From contig NZ_CP147914.1 in the NCBI RefSeq assembly GCF_039645565.1, forward strand, positions 1,175,573 to 1,239,572: a stretch of 64,000 bases of DNA, in the 5' to 3' direction. This document shows, piece after piece, positions 20,366 through 30,197 of the stretch. Source of the stretch: Sulfurimonas sp. HSL1-2. Lineage in GTDB: Bacteria; Campylobacterota; Campylobacteria; Campylobacterales; Sulfurimonadaceae. Both the position numbers and the translations under genes were made by a program. Each line of letters begins with the position of its first letter. Positions within the stretch are counted from its first letter, which is position 1. A model generated the notes under the pieces. The model was given only the letters and a program-made list of their open reading frames with translations, did no database searches and was not told where the DNA came from.

Positions 20366-22346
20366 CACCGACTCCTATACGTTCGTTCTTGCCCCGGTAT
20401 TTTTCCGGCATTTCAAAGGGCATCAGCCGTTTCTGTGTCTCGTGGCGGTCCAGCTCCGGGTGGGCTTCGCGGAAACCGTCGACCTCCGCCTGCCGTTCGG
20501 CGCTTTTGGGATTTTCGATCGTATTGCCTTTTTTCCCGTATCCCCGGAAGCCCGGCGGGATCTCCATACGGTCGATGTCCAGCGCTTCATACTCCACTTC
20601 GACGCTGTCCGTCTGGTGGTTCCAGTAGGTCAGGGTGCGTTTGAGCCAGTTGGCATCGTCACGCTTGGGGAAGTCGGTACGGGTATGGGCACCGCGGCTC
20701 TCGGTGCGCAGCAGCGCCCCTTTGGTGGCACAGAGTGCCAGCCGCAGCATCTTCTGGGTGCGGTAGGTCGCGCGCAGCTGGGGGTTGGCGCTTTTCGACT
20801 GCACCTGAAGACAGACCTTCTTGCTCTTTTTGTAGAGGCTTTCGAGTTCATCGTAGGCCGCCTGAAGCTCCTCGCCGTTTCGGAAGATGCCGACCTTCTC
20901 CATCATGATCTTGCGCATGCGGTTGCGGATGGCATAGATGTTCTCTTCGCAGACGTTGGCATCACCGTGGTTCAGGATGTCGTCGAGTTCACGGTCAAAC
21001 GCAGCAATGGCCTGTTCGATATCATACGTACCGATCTCGATCCGGCAGTTTTCGGCGTAATCCGCGACATACTCGCCGATGATCATGCCGGAGACGACGG
21101 TCTCGGCCACCGAGTTTCCGCCGAGGCGGTTGAAACCGTGCATGTCCCAGCACGCGGCCTCACCGGCGCTGAAAAGACCTTTGAGGTGCGGCGAATGGCC
21201 GGTGTACTCCACTTTGATGCCGCCCATGGAGTAGTGCTGCATAGGGCGGACAGGGATCCATACCCCCTCGTCGGCCGGATCGATCCCCAGGAAGTTCATA
21301 CAGATCTCCTGGACGTCGCGAAGGTTCTTCTCGATGTGCTCGCGGCCGAGGATGGAGATGTCGAGCCAGAGGTGGTCGCCGTAGGGGGAGGGGACCCCTT
21401 TGCCCTTCATGATATGCTCGAACATGCGGCGCGAGACGACGTCGCGGCTGGCCAGCTCTTTCTTTTCGGGTTCGTAGTCGGGCATGAAGCGGTAGCCGTC
21501 GACGTCGCGCAGGACCCCGCCGTCACCGCGGCACCCCTCTGTAACGAGGATGCCCGAAGGGACGATCGCCGTCGGGTGGAACTGTACCGCTTCCATGTTG
21601 CCCAAGCGGGCGATGCCCGTCTCCAGCGCGATCGCCTGCCCGGTCCCTTCGCAGATAACGGCATTGGTCGTCGATTCGTAGATGCGGCCGTACCCGCCGG
21701 TGGCGATGACCGTCGCCTTGGCGATATAGGCGCTCAATTCGCCGTTGGTCAGGTCCATAACGACGGCCCCTTCGCAGACGCCGTTGCGTTGGATCAGCTT
21801 GACCGCTTCGACCCGTTCAATCACCTCGACCCCGACTTTGAGCGCCTGGTTGGCAACGGCATAGAGCATCGTGTGGCCGGTGGCATCCGCCGTATAGTTG
21901 GTCCGCCATTTCTTTGTGCCGCCGAAATCGCGCGAATCGATCAGGCCGTGGCTCTCCTCCGCTTCATGCAGCGTTTCGCGCTGCCCGTTCATGACAACGC
22001 TTTTGGGGCCTTTGCGTACCCGGCTCCAGGGCACGCCCCAAGCCGCCAGTTCGCGGATGGCTTTGGGGGCGACGTGGGTGAACATGCGTGCCACGTGCTG
22101 GTCGCAGCCCCAGTCGCTCCCTTTGACGGTATCGGCGAAATGAACATCCTCGTTGTCGCCTTTGCCCATGACGTTGTTGGCCAGACTGGCCTGCATACCG
22201 CCCTGTGCCGCGGCGGAGTGGGAGCGTTTGACCGGCACGAGGCTGAGGACCGTCGTATTCTGTCCCCGGGTCTGGGTTGCGATGGCGGTACGCAGTCCGG
22301 CCAGACCGCCGCCGATCACGAGGACGTCGCTGTAGTGGATCTTCAT
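20358..22346 (-). CDS. frdA: Fumarate reductase flavoprotein subunit FrdA
   Basis: 662-residue flavoprotein that reduces fumarate in the cytoplasm with electrons from menaquinol via FrdCB. It has the FAD site [16 protein letters not shown], the covalent FAD His in [11 protein letters not shown], the substrate loop [10 protein letters not shown] and [12 protein letters not shown]. The start at 22346 ([13 protein letters not shown]) matches the family and overlaps frdC by 4 bases; an upstream in-frame extension is out-of-frame frdC sequence. The long C-terminus ([17 protein letters not shown]) is typical of the Wolinella type. Confidence 0.97.
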   Translation of the reverse strand: MKIHYSDVLVIGGGLAGLRTAIATQTRGQNTTVLSLVPVKRSHSAAAQGGMQASLANNVMGKGDNEDVHFADTVKGSDWGCDQHVARMFTHVAPKAIRELAAWGVPWSRVRKGPKSVVMNGQRETLHEAEESHGLIDSRDFGGTKKWRTNYTADATGHTMLYAVANQALKVGVEVIERVEAVKLIQRNGVCEGAVVMDLTNGELSAYIAKATVIATGGYGRIYESTTNAVICEGTGQAIALETGIARLGNMEAVQFHPTAIVPSGILVTEGCRGDGGVLRDVDGYRFMPDYEPEKKELASRDVVSRRMFEHIMKGKGVPSPYGDHLWLDISILGREHIEKNLRDVQEICMNFLGIDPADEGVWIPVRPMQHYSMGGIKVEYTGHSPHLKGLFSAGEAACWDMHGFNRLGGNSVAETVVSGMIIGEYVADYAENCRIEIGTYDIEQAIAAFDRELDDILNHGDANVCEENIYAIRNRMRKIMMEKVGIFRNGEELQAAYDELESLYKKSKKVCLQVQSKSANPQLRATYRTQKMLRLALCATKGALLRTESRGAHTRTDFPKRDDANWLKRTLTYWNHQTDSVEVEYEALDIDRMEIPPGFRGYGKKGNTIENPKSAERQAEVDGFREAHPELDRHETQKRLMPFEMPEKYRGKNERIGVGDE

Positions 22347-23101
22347 TGTGACACCTCTGAAGCGGGAATGTAGCGTTCGCCTGCATGGCCGGCATGGTCG
22401 ATACCGATCTTGATATAGGCGATCAGCGTCAGTGTTCCGAGGAGGAGGAAGAAGGCGGTGACGCCCCATTTGACCTTTTTGAGGCGTTTGCGGCTCTGGG
22501 CGGCGTTTTTGCCTTCAAACCAGCCCCACTTGACGCAGAGGCGGTAGAGGCCGATGGAACCGTGCAGTTCGACGGCCAGCAGCAACAGGATGTACAGCGG
22601 CCACATCCAGCCGGTGACGACGCGGTCCGCCGAAGCGTACGGCCCGATATTGCCGGGATTGGTCAGCATAATGTAGAGGTGTACGGAGCCCATAAAGAAC
22701 ATTGAGAAGCCGGTCAGTGCCTGGACGAACCAGAGGTTGGTGTCGCTGTGTTTCATCATCTTCATATGGCTGCGGTACGCACGGAACTGACGATAGGTGA
22801 CGGGGAATTTCCGCGTCGCGATGGCGGCATGCACGATGAAAACGACGAAGACGATCCCGACGGCCAGCGATACGAAGAGCGGGGATCCGCCGTCAATGAG
22901 CCAGGCACCCTCGAAAAACTTGGTGACAGCGTACATGAAATCGTTGCTGATGAGAATGGATGAGACAAAAAACATATGCGCCCACATAAACAGCGCCAAA
23001 AAGAGCCCGGTCGCACTCTGGATATAGTCGAGGCGTGCGGGCGTGCGGCTTCGCTGACCACTGATCGTCTTTCCGACGATCCCTTCGATCACGTCATTCA
23101 C
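22343..23101 (-). CDS. frdC: Fumarate reductase dihaem cytochrome b subunit FrdC
   Basis: 252-residue membrane anchor with five hydrophobic helices. The four haem-ligand histidines of Wolinella FrdC can be recognised in WAHMFFV, VHAAIA, VHLYIM and ELHGSIG; the Glu preceding the last His corresponds to the E-pathway Glu180. A GTG start at 23101 is preceded by AAGGAG at 5 bases; upstream in-frame codons look like leader DNA. First gene of frdCAB. A TACAAT -10 box lies at 23128-23133. Confidence 0.95.
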   Translation of the reverse strand: MNDVIEGIVGKTISGQRSRTPARLDYIQSATGLFLALFMWAHMFFVSSILISNDFMYAVTKFFEGAWLIDGGSPLFVSLAVGIVFVVFIVHAAIATRKFPVTYRQFRAYRSHMKMMKHSDTNLWFVQALTGFSMFFMGSVHLYIMLTNPGNIGPYASADRVVTGWMWPLYILLLLAVELHGSIGLYRLCVKWGWFEGKNAAQSRKRLKKVKWGVTAFFLLLGTLTLIAYIKIGIDHAGHAGERYIPASEVSQ

Positions 23102-23127
23102 GGCGTCTCCTTGAAAAACTTGTCTGC

Positions 23128-23156
23128 ATTGTAGCAAGTGGCTTTTACGTTTCGGT
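23128..23156 (-). promoter_or_regulatory. Putative frdCAB promoter with upstream ACCGAAAC motif
   Basis: On the minus strand TGC-TACAAT (extended -10, 23128-23133) precedes frdC by 27 bases. ACCGAAAC (23149-23156) lies 15 bases upstream of it, the same octamer and nearly the same spacing as in the sdhABE promoter. Interpretation as a promoter is inference. Confidence 0.55.
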
Positions 23157-23180
23157 AACGCCATGGAAAAGATAGGTTAC

Positions 23181-24281
23181 TTAGACGTTAAAGCGGAAGT
23201 GCATGACGTCGCCGTCCTGCACGATATACTCCTTGCCTTCGAGACGCATTTTACCGGCTTCTTTGGCACCGGATTCACCGCCGCAGGTGATAAAATCATC
23301 ATAACTGATGACCTCGGCACGGATAAACCCCTTTTCGAAGTCGTTGTGGATGACGGCGGCAGCCTTGGGCGCCGTCGTGTTCTTGCGGATCGTCCAGGCG
23401 CGTACTTCCTTGACGCCGGCGGTGAAGTAGCTCATCAGCCCCAGTTTATCGAAGCCTTTGCGGATGATCTGCTCCAGTCCGGACTCCTCGACGCCGAGGT
23501 CGCGCAGGAATTCGTCGCGCTCCTCGTCTTCCAGGCCGACGAGCTCCTCCTCGATTTTCGCGCAGAGTTTGATAACCTCGCAGTTCTGCGCTTCGGCATG
23601 GGCTGCAAGACGCTGAACATACTCGTTGTCCTCGAGCAGGCCGTCTTCATCCGTGTTGGCGCCGTACATGATCTCCTTGGCCGTCAGCAGGCGCAGATCC
23701 TTGTTGAGTTCGGCGAAGCGGTCGTCATCGATGTCGGGGAAGCTGCGGGCAAGGTTGCCCTGGTCGAGGTGGTCGAGCAGGGTCTGGGCGAAGTCGACCA
23801 TTGTCTGCGCTTTCTTGTCGGCTTTGGCCTGTTTCTTGAGGCGGTCGATACGGTTCTGCAGCATTTCAACGTCCGCGAGGATCAGTTCGGTTTCGATGAT
23901 CTCGACGTCGCGGAGCGGGTCGATGCTCCCTTCGGTGTGCACGACGTTGTCATCGGCGAAGCAGCGTACGATCTGCAGGATGACTTCCGTTTCGCGGATA
24001 TTGGCGAGGAATTTGTTCCCCAGACCCTCACCCTTGCTGGCACCCTTGACGAGGCCGGCGATGTCGACGAAGTCGAGGGTGGAGTGCTGGATACGCTCGG
24101 GGTTGACGATCTTCGCCAGGGCGTCCAGGCGCGGATCCGGGACGGGGACGACCGCCTTGTTCGGTTCGATGGTACAAAAGGGGTAGTTGGCCGCTTCCGC
24201 GTTCTGCGCCTTCGTGAGCGCGTTAAAAGTAGTTGATTTTCCGACGTTCGGCAGCCCGACGAGTCCGATGGCTAATCCCAT
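23181..24281 (-). CDS. ychF: Redox-regulated ribosome-associated ATPase/GTPase YchF (OLA1 family)
   Basis: 366-residue Obg-like NTPase. G1 is GLPNVGKSTTFNAL, G3 is DIAGLVKGASKGEGLGN, and the family marker FCTIEPN follows the first helix. A central coiled coil and the C-terminal TGS-like domain (IHNDFEKGFIRAEV, GKEYIVQDGDVMHFRFNV) complete the protein. YchF binds ribosomes and prefers ATP in studied bacteria. The start at 24281 gives MGLAIGLVGLPN; the frame runs further upstream only by chance. A TACAAT box lies about 35 bases upstream. Confidence 0.97.
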   Translation of the reverse strand: MGLAIGLVGLPNVGKSTTFNALTKAQNAEAANYPFCTIEPNKAVVPVPDPRLDALAKIVNPERIQHSTLDFVDIAGLVKGASKGEGLGNKFLANIRETEVILQIVRCFADDNVVHTEGSIDPLRDVEIIETELILADVEMLQNRIDRLKKQAKADKKAQTMVDFAQTLLDHLDQGNLARSFPDIDDDRFAELNKDLRLLTAKEIMYGANTDEDGLLEDNEYVQRLAAHAEAQNCEVIKLCAKIEEELVGLEDEERDEFLRDLGVEESGLEQIIRKGFDKLGLMSYFTAGVKEVRAWTIRKNTTAPKAAAVIHNDFEKGFIRAEVISYDDFITCGGESGAKEAGKMRLEGKEYIVQDGDVMHFRFNV

Positions 24282-24373
24282 AATGGTTTCCTGTCTGTAA
24301 GAATAAGTCCGACATTGTACTCTCTCGGCGGTTAGGGACGGGTTAGGGGAAGAGCGAAGCTTTCGTGGCGGCC

Positions 24374-26929
24374 CTAGGAGAAGCGGATGCCGCGAAGCAG
24401 TTTGAAAAGTTCGAACCAGGCGACACTGGCGATACCGGCAACGACGGCCAGCAGAAGGCCTGCGATGTCTGGCTCCCCGAAACGGAAGAGTTGGCGAAGC
24501 TGCGGCTCGAAGAGCGCGAGTGCCAAAAAGAGGAGAGCGCCACCGGTAATCCACCAAACGGCGCGGTTCGGGATATGCAGGGAAGCGAGGAGCGTACGCT
24601 TCCAGGACCGGTTGGCAAAAATAAGCGTGATGTTGGCTACGACCAGCGCCGTGAAGGCCAGTGCCCTTGCATCCTCCGCCGTGACGCCGCGGGACAGGAC
24701 TATACCGTAGAGGGCAATAGCCCAAATGAGCACACCGGTGCCCTGCAGCAGGCTCAGCCCAAGGTTCCACACGCCGAAAAGCGGCTCGTCCAGAGGACGT
24801 GGAGGGCGTAGCATGGCATCGGTCTCTTCCCGTTCCGCTTCGAAGACGACGGAGCAGGCCGGATCGATGATAAACTGTAAAAAAGCGATATGGACCGGGA
24901 AAAAGATCAGGGGCCATCCGAAAAAGACGGGCAGCAGTGCCATGCCGGCGATCGGAACATGAATGGCAAGAATATAGGCCATCGCCTTGCGGAGATTGTC
25001 GTAGATACGCCGGCCCAGCCGGACGGCCTCGACAATGGAGGTGAAATCGTCGTCAAGCAGCACTAGCGAAGCGGCCTCGCGCGCGACATCCGTCCCACGT
25101 CCGCCCATTGCGATGCCGATATGGGATGCCTTGAGTGCCGGGGCGTCGTTGACACCGTCACCGGTCATTGCCACGACTTCACCGTCAGCCTTGAGGGCAT
25201 TGACGATTTTGAGTTTGTGTTCGGGCACGACCCGTGCAAAGATGTTGATCGTTCTTATGCGCGCGGCCAGCTCCGCTTCATCGCAGGCGTCGATTTCACT
25301 TCCCGTCATCAGCGTATCGGCTCTCAGCCCTGCCTCCCGGGCGATGGTACGTGCAGTGCCGGGGTAGTCCCCGGTCATCATGACGACACGTATCCCCGCG
25401 GCATGACACCGGGCAATAGCAGAAGGCACGGCGGGGCGCAACGGGTCGGCAAGGGCGATCAGGCCGAGCAGACGAAAGGCGAAGTCGTGCTGGATGCTCG
25501 GCCACTCTTTGCCGGAGTAGCGGGCGTCCGCGACACCGAGCACCCTCAGGCCTTGCGATGAAAGCGCTTCGACCTGCTGCGCGAGTAGCGCTGACGATGC
25601 AGCATCGAGATGACAAAGGTCCGCGATCGATTCGGGCGCACCTTTCGAGGCAACGACGTACTCGTCACCGTGGGTGGAGCGCCAGACATGGGAGATGGCA
25701 TGCATTTCGGCCGACAGGGGATACTCGTAGACCAGTTCCCAGTCGTCGTGCAGGTGCTCTGTACCGGAGAGATAGCGTTGCGCGAGGGCGTGCATCGCCT
25801 TTTCCATCGGATCGAAGGGGTCGGCTTCGCTGGCAAGGATCCCGAATTCGAGCAGTTCGTGAAAGGTCTCGGGCATCGGAGCCGTGTCTGTTACGTGGGG
25901 GACGCGGAAGAGCGCTTCGCCGGTGACTATCGTATGGACGTTCATGCTGTTTTGCGTCAGCGTACCGGTTTTGTCGACGCACAGAACCGTTGCCGAACCG
26001 AGGGTTTCGATCGCCGGAACGCGGCGGGTCAGCACGCGGCGCCGGGAAATACGCCAGGCCCCGAGTGCGAGGAAGACGGTGAGGACGACGGGGAACTCTT
26101 CGGGGAGCGTTGCCATGGCGAGGGTAATCCCCGCGAGCAGGCCGTCGAGCCAATCGCCGCGCGTCAAGCCGTAGACGATGATGAGCAGCGCGCACAGTAG
26201 CAGACCGAGAGCGGCGAGCAGACGCACCATCTTTCCCGTCTGAAGCTGCAGCGGGGTTTTCTCGGTCTCGATGTCCTGCAGAGATTTTCCGATAGTACCA
26301 ATGGTGCTTTTTGGACCGGTAGCGTTGACCTCCGCGATGGCCGTTCCCTGTACAACAAGGGTGCCGGAGTAGACATAGGGCTGATCTTCGCCCCCGGGTT
26401 GAAGGCGTAGATCCCCCTCCAACCAATGACGCTTTCCGACAGGGACCGATTCGCCGGTCAATAGGGATTCGTCGACCTGAAGGTTCCGCTGTGCCAGGAT
26501 GACGGCATCGGCGGGGACACGGTCCCCCTCGACCAGCACAAGCATATCGCCCCGCACCACTTCGCGTCCGGGGATACGCTGTTGCCCGCCGCCGCGTACA
26601 ACGAGAGCGCGGGGACTCGTCATATCCCGCAGGGCTTCCAGGACGCGCTCTGTGCGATGTTCCTGATAAACGGTTGACCCTATGACAACGATGACGAAAC
26701 TGAGAAGAATGGAAGCCTCGGCGTTGTCCCCCAGGAGGAAATAGATCGCTGCTGCAGCCAGTAGCAGAATAAACATGGGCTCGGTCATAACGTCGCGTAC
26801 GATCACGGTCAATGTGCGCCGTCGCGAGCCCGGTATTTCGTTATACCCGTCAATGCGCAGCCGTGCCGCCGCTTCGGTGTCGGTCAGCCCCTCAACGTCA
26901 TGCCAATCAGGTCTGTCGGGTTTGAGCAT
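24374..26929 (-). CDS. P-type cation-translocating ATPase (P2-like)
   Basis: 851-residue E1-E2 ATPase. The phosphorylated residue is Asp319 in CVDKTGTLTQN; the A-domain TGES is in LLTGESVPVGK; the P-domain hinge is MTGDGVNDAPALKASHIG. The M4 motif reads LPEEFP rather than the PEGLP of Ca2+ pumps, and MLKPDRPDWHDVEGL resembles an N-terminal cation ATPase domain. About ten TM helices, six of them C-terminal, place it in the P2 group. Ion specificity cannot be set; it is not a heavy-metal CPx pump. Start 26929 is preceded by GGAG; TACAAT lies at 26951-26956. Confidence 0.92.
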   Translation of the reverse strand: MLKPDRPDWHDVEGLTDTEAAARLRIDGYNEIPGSRRRTLTVIVRDVMTEPMFILLLAAAAIYFLLGDNAEASILLSFVIVVIGSTVYQEHRTERVLEALRDMTSPRALVVRGGGQQRIPGREVVRGDMLVLVEGDRVPADAVILAQRNLQVDESLLTGESVPVGKRHWLEGDLRLQPGGEDQPYVYSGTLVVQGTAIAEVNATGPKSTIGTIGKSLQDIETEKTPLQLQTGKMVRLLAALGLLLCALLIIVYGLTRGDWLDGLLAGITLAMATLPEEFPVVLTVFLALGAWRISRRRVLTRRVPAIETLGSATVLCVDKTGTLTQNSMNVHTIVTGEALFRVPHVTDTAPMPETFHELLEFGILASEADPFDPMEKAMHALAQRYLSGTEHLHDDWELVYEYPLSAEMHAISHVWRSTHGDEYVVASKGAPESIADLCHLDAASSALLAQQVEALSSQGLRVLGVADARYSGKEWPSIQHDFAFRLLGLIALADPLRPAVPSAIARCHAAGIRVVMMTGDYPGTARTIAREAGLRADTLMTGSEIDACDEAELAARIRTINIFARVVPEHKLKIVNALKADGEVVAMTGDGVNDAPALKASHIGIAMGGRGTDVAREAASLVLLDDDFTSIVEAVRLGRRIYDNLRKAMAYILAIHVPIAGMALLPVFFGWPLIFFPVHIAFLQFIIDPACSVVFEAEREETDAMLRPPRPLDEPLFGVWNLGLSLLQGTGVLIWAIALYGIVLSRGVTAEDARALAFTALVVANITLIFANRSWKRTLLASLHIPNRAVWWITGGALLFLALALFEPQLRQLFRFGEPDIAGLLLAVVAGIASVAWFELFKLLRGIRFS

Positions 26930-26950
26930 CTCTTTCTCCAGTGTCAGACA

Positions 26951-26956
26951 ATTGTA
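26951..26956 (-). promoter_or_regulatory. Putative -10 box of the P-type ATPase gene
   Basis: TACAAT on the minus strand, 22 bases before the ATG of the ATPase. No clear -35 hexamer is visible, as is common in this phylum. Confidence 0.4.
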
Positions 26957-27163
26957 CAGTGATATTGATCGAAGATGCAAACATACCCGATTTGAAATAT
27001 GACGGGGTAGGCTGGCGGTAAGGGGAGAACGAACACCAGGCAAAACGGACACTTAGCTGAAATTTACTATAAGTAAATAATGAAAATTAATTATTTTGTA
27101 ACTAATTTTCGTTAAGATTAAGACGGCTTTGCATTGAAGCCAAAACCCTTCGAAAGTGTCACT

Positions 27164-27487
27164 ATGGAGCGTCGCTGGATCTTGTCGGTCGCATTACTCG
27201 TCATCCTCTTCGCGGGCACTATTGCTCTCTTCTATAAACCTTACGGACGTCCTGTCTATGCACTGCTGCCGATCTTTCAGGCGCAGGCAGTGCCGGAGAA
27301 ACTGGCAGCCGTTGCCGCCGGCGGTATGGAGGCAACAACCGTCACGCCGTTGGGCATCCGCAAGTTCATTACATCAAACCTCATGGACCTGTGGACGGTC
27401 GTCCGGAACGAGGGACTGATCTCCATGGCCGTCACTGCGGCGGGTGTGATGTTCGGATTGCTGCTGCTCGTGGTGAACGGCTCCTGA
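27164..27487 (+). CDS. Small membrane protein, unknown
   Basis: 107 residues with an N-terminal hydrophobic segment (about 5-22, ILSVALLVILFAGTIALF) and a second one at the C-terminus (about 87-104). The 60-residue part between is neutral, with no Cys or recognisable motif. The ATG at 27164 is preferred over an in-frame TTG at 27134, although neither has a clear Shine-Dalgarno. The preceding 100 bases are very AT-rich (27060-27120) and probably hold its promoter. I do not recognise the family. Confidence 0.55.
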   Translation: MERRWILSVALLVILFAGTIALFYKPYGRPVYALLPIFQAQAVPEKLAAVAAGGMEATTVTPLGIRKFITSNLMDLWTVVRNEGLISMAVTAAGVMFGLLLLVVNGS

Positions 27488-27562
27488 CGCCAGGCGCCGT
27501 CCGCGGGAAAGAGAAGGGGACGCGGAATACAGTTCGGGAAGCCCGGGCAGGAAGGGGAGGCC

Positions 27563-28453
27563 CTATTTTTTTTGGAGGGCGGACTTCTGCATGGGCGCAG
27601 GGTTCTTCCAGACGCCGACGCCGCGGATAAAATGGGTGACGACAAAGAAGAGCAGCGCGAGCGACGCGATCATAGCGGCGACGTAAAGCAGGTCCGAGAA
27701 GTTCGAAAGCGACGCTTTGAAAGCGCTCAGGAGCGCTTCGATCAGCAGCGCGATCATAATCGAGGTGAGAAACGTCACGAAGGATTTGGCGTCGAAGGCC
27801 TCGAGCGTTTCCGAGGCGCGGAAAACCTCATGGTTGATGATTGTCTTCCCAAGGTCGAAAAAAGCAAGCCCGAGCGTGACGGCGATAACCGGTTTGAAGA
27901 TCGTCTCCAGAGAGAAATGGTTCGCATTCGTATAGAGGTCCCACCAGAAATAGCCGAAGCCGTAGAGAACCGAGAAGATCGCAAAAAAGATCAGGGCCGC
28001 ACCCATCAGCAGGTAGATGGTGCGGGTAAAGAGGCTGAAGCGGTGGTGCCCGGCCACCAGGGCCAGCCGTTCCAGCAACGCGCGCAGGTTGAAATCGTAA
28101 AAATCATACCCTCGCTCCGTTTCAAGTACCGCTGTCAGGATAAGTTTGCCGGACGTGAGCGAGATGTAGGGGTCCGTTATCAGTCTGCCGTCCGTAAACA
28201 CCTGCCCGCCGAGCAGATCGGAAAGCTCCCCGCCCCGCCCGGAGTTGTCTTCGCCCTGGCGCAGGTAGACGGGGGTGTTCTGTATGAAGGCCTCATCGCT
28301 TCCGTAGATGGCTTCAAGGCTGGGGAATAGGCCGAAAAGGTCCTGCAGGGAGGCTTCGCTCATCCCTTTGACATGCTGTTTGTTCAGGGTGGAGAAGAGG
28401 AATTTTTCGATCAGGTTTTTGTTGTGTTCATAGACTCTGATGATCGTCTGCAT
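27563..28453 (-). CDS. Membrane protein with N-terminal PDC-like region, unknown
   Basis: 296-residue protein. The first 115 residues are soluble, with FGLFPSLEAIYGSDEAF and TDGRLITDPYISLTSGKLILT, wording reminiscent of PDC/Cache sensor domains. Four TM helices follow (about 147-165, 185-200, 236-256, 265-285), ending in a short Lys-rich tail. The start at 28453 is preceded by AAGGAG. It may sense a ligand or modulate a membrane process, but no output domain is present, so no function is assigned. It is convergent with the small gene at 27164. Confidence 0.6.
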   Translation of the reverse strand: MQTIIRVYEHNKNLIEKFLFSTLNKQHVKGMSEASLQDLFGLFPSLEAIYGSDEAFIQNTPVYLRQGEDNSGRGGELSDLLGGQVFTDGRLITDPYISLTSGKLILTAVLETERGYDFYDFNLRALLERLALVAGHHRFSLFTRTIYLLMGAALIFFAIFSVLYGFGYFWWDLYTNANHFSLETIFKPVIAVTLGLAFFDLGKTIINHEVFRASETLEAFDAKSFVTFLTSIMIALLIEALLSAFKASLSNFSDLLYVAAMIASLALLFFVVTHFIRGVGVWKNPAPMQKSALQKK

Positions 28454-28591
28454 CTGTATTCTCCTTAAGATTGCCGTGGATTTACAGGTTAATGGCACGG
28501 CAAGATTTTTTGCAATTTCACCGATGATATCATTGTCGACTGAAGGCAACTACGATGTCGGAGAGTAACTCCGGCAGTTAAAGGAGCGAAG

Positions 28592-28756
28592 ATGCAAAAG
28601 TATGTCTGTACCGTCTGCGGCTATATTTATGATCCCGAAGTGGGGGATGAGGATGGCGGCATCGCGCCGGGAACGGCGTTTGAAGATATCCCGGAGGAGT
28701 GGGAGTGTCCGCAATGCGGTGTCAGCAAAGCGGACTTTGAGCCCTACGAGGAGTAG
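28592..28756 (+). CDS. Rubredoxin
   Basis: 54-residue electron-transfer protein binding one iron through four cysteines: [11 protein letters not shown] at the N-terminus and [11 protein letters not shown] near the C-terminus, with the family's [18 protein letters not shown] between. AAAGGAG precedes the ATG at good spacing. The gene is transcribed alone, convergent with pepA 4 bases away. Rubredoxins often supply electrons to oxygen- or peroxide-detoxifying enzymes; a partner is not adjacent here. Confidence 0.97.
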   Translation: MQKYVCTVCGYIYDPEVGDEDGGIAPGTAFEDIPEEWECPQCGVSKADFEPYEE

Positions 28757-28760
28757 TGGA

Positions 28761-30197
28761 CTACTGTTCTGAGATTGCCCGCAGGAAAGCGACAGTGGTA
28801 CGCACGCCCGCACCGGTGCCGCCGTGGGGGTTGACGCCCCAGCCGGACTCCGTATAGGCGGGACCGGCGATGTCGAAATGCATCCACTTCTCTTTCATCT
28901 CGTCGGTGATGAAGTGGTCAAGGAACATCGCCGCGGTGATGGCGCCGCCGTAGGGGATGTTGCTGATGTTGGAGACATCGGCGATCTCGCTTTTGAGGGC
29001 TTTTTTCAGATGTGGGTTGAACGGCAGCGCACCGACCAGTTCGCCCGCCGCATCCGCCGCACTGTACAGCGAGTGCTTCAGCGTGCTGCTGTGGCCCATG
29101 ATACCCGTCGTGTACGGGCCGAGTGCGACGACGCAGGCGCCGGTGAGCGTCGCGTAGTCGAAGAGGTAGTCCGCCTGCACCTTGTCCTGCGCGTAGGAGA
29201 GGACGTCGGCCAGGACAAGACGCCCTTCGGCATCGGTGTTGCGCACCTCGATCGTCTTGCCGTTACGGGAGAACAGCACGTCGTCCGGCTTGTAGGCGTT
29301 ACCGCCGATCATATTTTCCACCGCACCGACGAAGCCGTGCACGGCGACGGGCAGTTGCAGCTCGCTGACGGCCTTCATGATCCCCAGGACCGCACAGGCA
29401 CCCGCTTTGTCCATCTTCATCGTCACCATGGAGGTCGCCGGCTTGAGGCTGAGCCCGCCGCTGTCGTAGGTGAGGCCCTTGCCGACGAGGGAGACCGTGG
29501 CGACGGCGTTTTCGGGAACATAGGAGAGGTGGATCATGCGCGGTTTGTGTGCGGAGGCGCGGGCGACCATCAGCATGGCCTGCATACGTTCCTCTTCGAG
29601 TGCATGTTCGTCAAAGATATCGCAGCCAAGCCCATTGGCGTCGGCAAGCTCCTGGGCGACAACGGCCAGCTGGCCCGGTGTCATGTCATCGGGAGTCGTA
29701 TTGACGAGGTCGCGGGCGAAGTTGGTGGCGGTCGCAAGGATGACGGCACCGTCAACGGCGGCTTTCAGGGCGTCCGGATCGACCGCGCTGCCGTCATAAT
29801 TCGTACCGGCGACATAAAACGTTTTGAGTTTGGAGGGCTTGGCGTCGGATTTGTAGCGCGTATATTTGTAGCTCCCCAGGACGATTCCCTCGACAAGGGC
29901 GGCGGCATTTTCAAGGCCGTACTGTGCAATTTTGGCACTTTCGTAGCCGAAACCGGAGAGGCTTTTGGCGGCAGCGGCCATGGCGTCGCGGACGGCGTCG
30001 GGTTCAAACGCCGTGACGGCAGCGACGTATTCCACCCCTTCGTGCAGCATGCAGGTCTGTCCCTCTTTGGCCTCGAATCCGGCCTGATCAAGAACGGCTT
30101 TTTTCGGGTGCGATGCCAGGGTCTCCGGCGTCAGAAGGGTGACGGTCAGGGCCGCGTCGATGGATTCAACGGGTTGCGTTGCGAGCTTGACGAGCAT
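28761..30197 (-). CDS. pepA: Leucyl aminopeptidase PepA (M17)
   Basis: 478-residue cytosolic metallo-aminopeptidase. The M17 signature NTDAEGRLVLAD is present, together with the metal-site segments VGKGLTYDSGG and KMDKAGACAV. The C-terminal HFDIAGPAY and GGTGAGVRTTVAFL are also standard. The ATG at 30197 follows GGAG and lies within the end of the DedA gene, giving a 32-base overlap. PepA removes N-terminal residues in peptide turnover and in some bacteria binds DNA. Confidence 0.96.
   Translation of the reverse strand: MLVKLATQPVESIDAALTVTLLTPETLASHPKKAVLDQAGFEAKEGQTCMLHEGVEYVAAVTAFEPDAVRDAMAAAAKSLSGFGYESAKIAQYGLENAAALVEGIVLGSYKYTRYKSDAKPSKLKTFYVAGTNYDGSAVDPDALKAAVDGAVILATATNFARDLVNTTPDDMTPGQLAVVAQELADANGLGCDIFDEHALEEERMQAMLMVARASAHKPRMIHLSYVPENAVATVSLVGKGLTYDSGGLSLKPATSMVTMKMDKAGACAVLGIMKAVSELQLPVAVHGFVGAVENMIGGNAYKPDDVLFSRNGKTIEVRNTDAEGRLVLADVLSYAQDKVQADYLFDYATLTGACVVALGPYTTGIMGHSSTLKHSLYSAADAAGELVGALPFNPHLKKALKSEIADVSNISNIPYGGAITAAMFLDHFITDEMKEKWMHFDIAGPAYTESGWGVNPHGGTGAGVRTTVAFLRAISEQ

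Noticed and set aside
20322-22373. 683-codon open frame opposite frdA
   Set aside because: It is the antisense shadow of a high-GC, clearly identified fumarate reductase gene and shows the Asp/Gly/Val/Arg-rich composition of such shadows, with no motif or ribosome-binding site.
24374-26929. P-type ATPase as copper or heavy-metal exporter
   Set aside because: It lacks N-terminal CxxC metal-binding domains and the CPx motif in the fourth helix; it has LPEEFP and six C-terminal helices of the P2 type.
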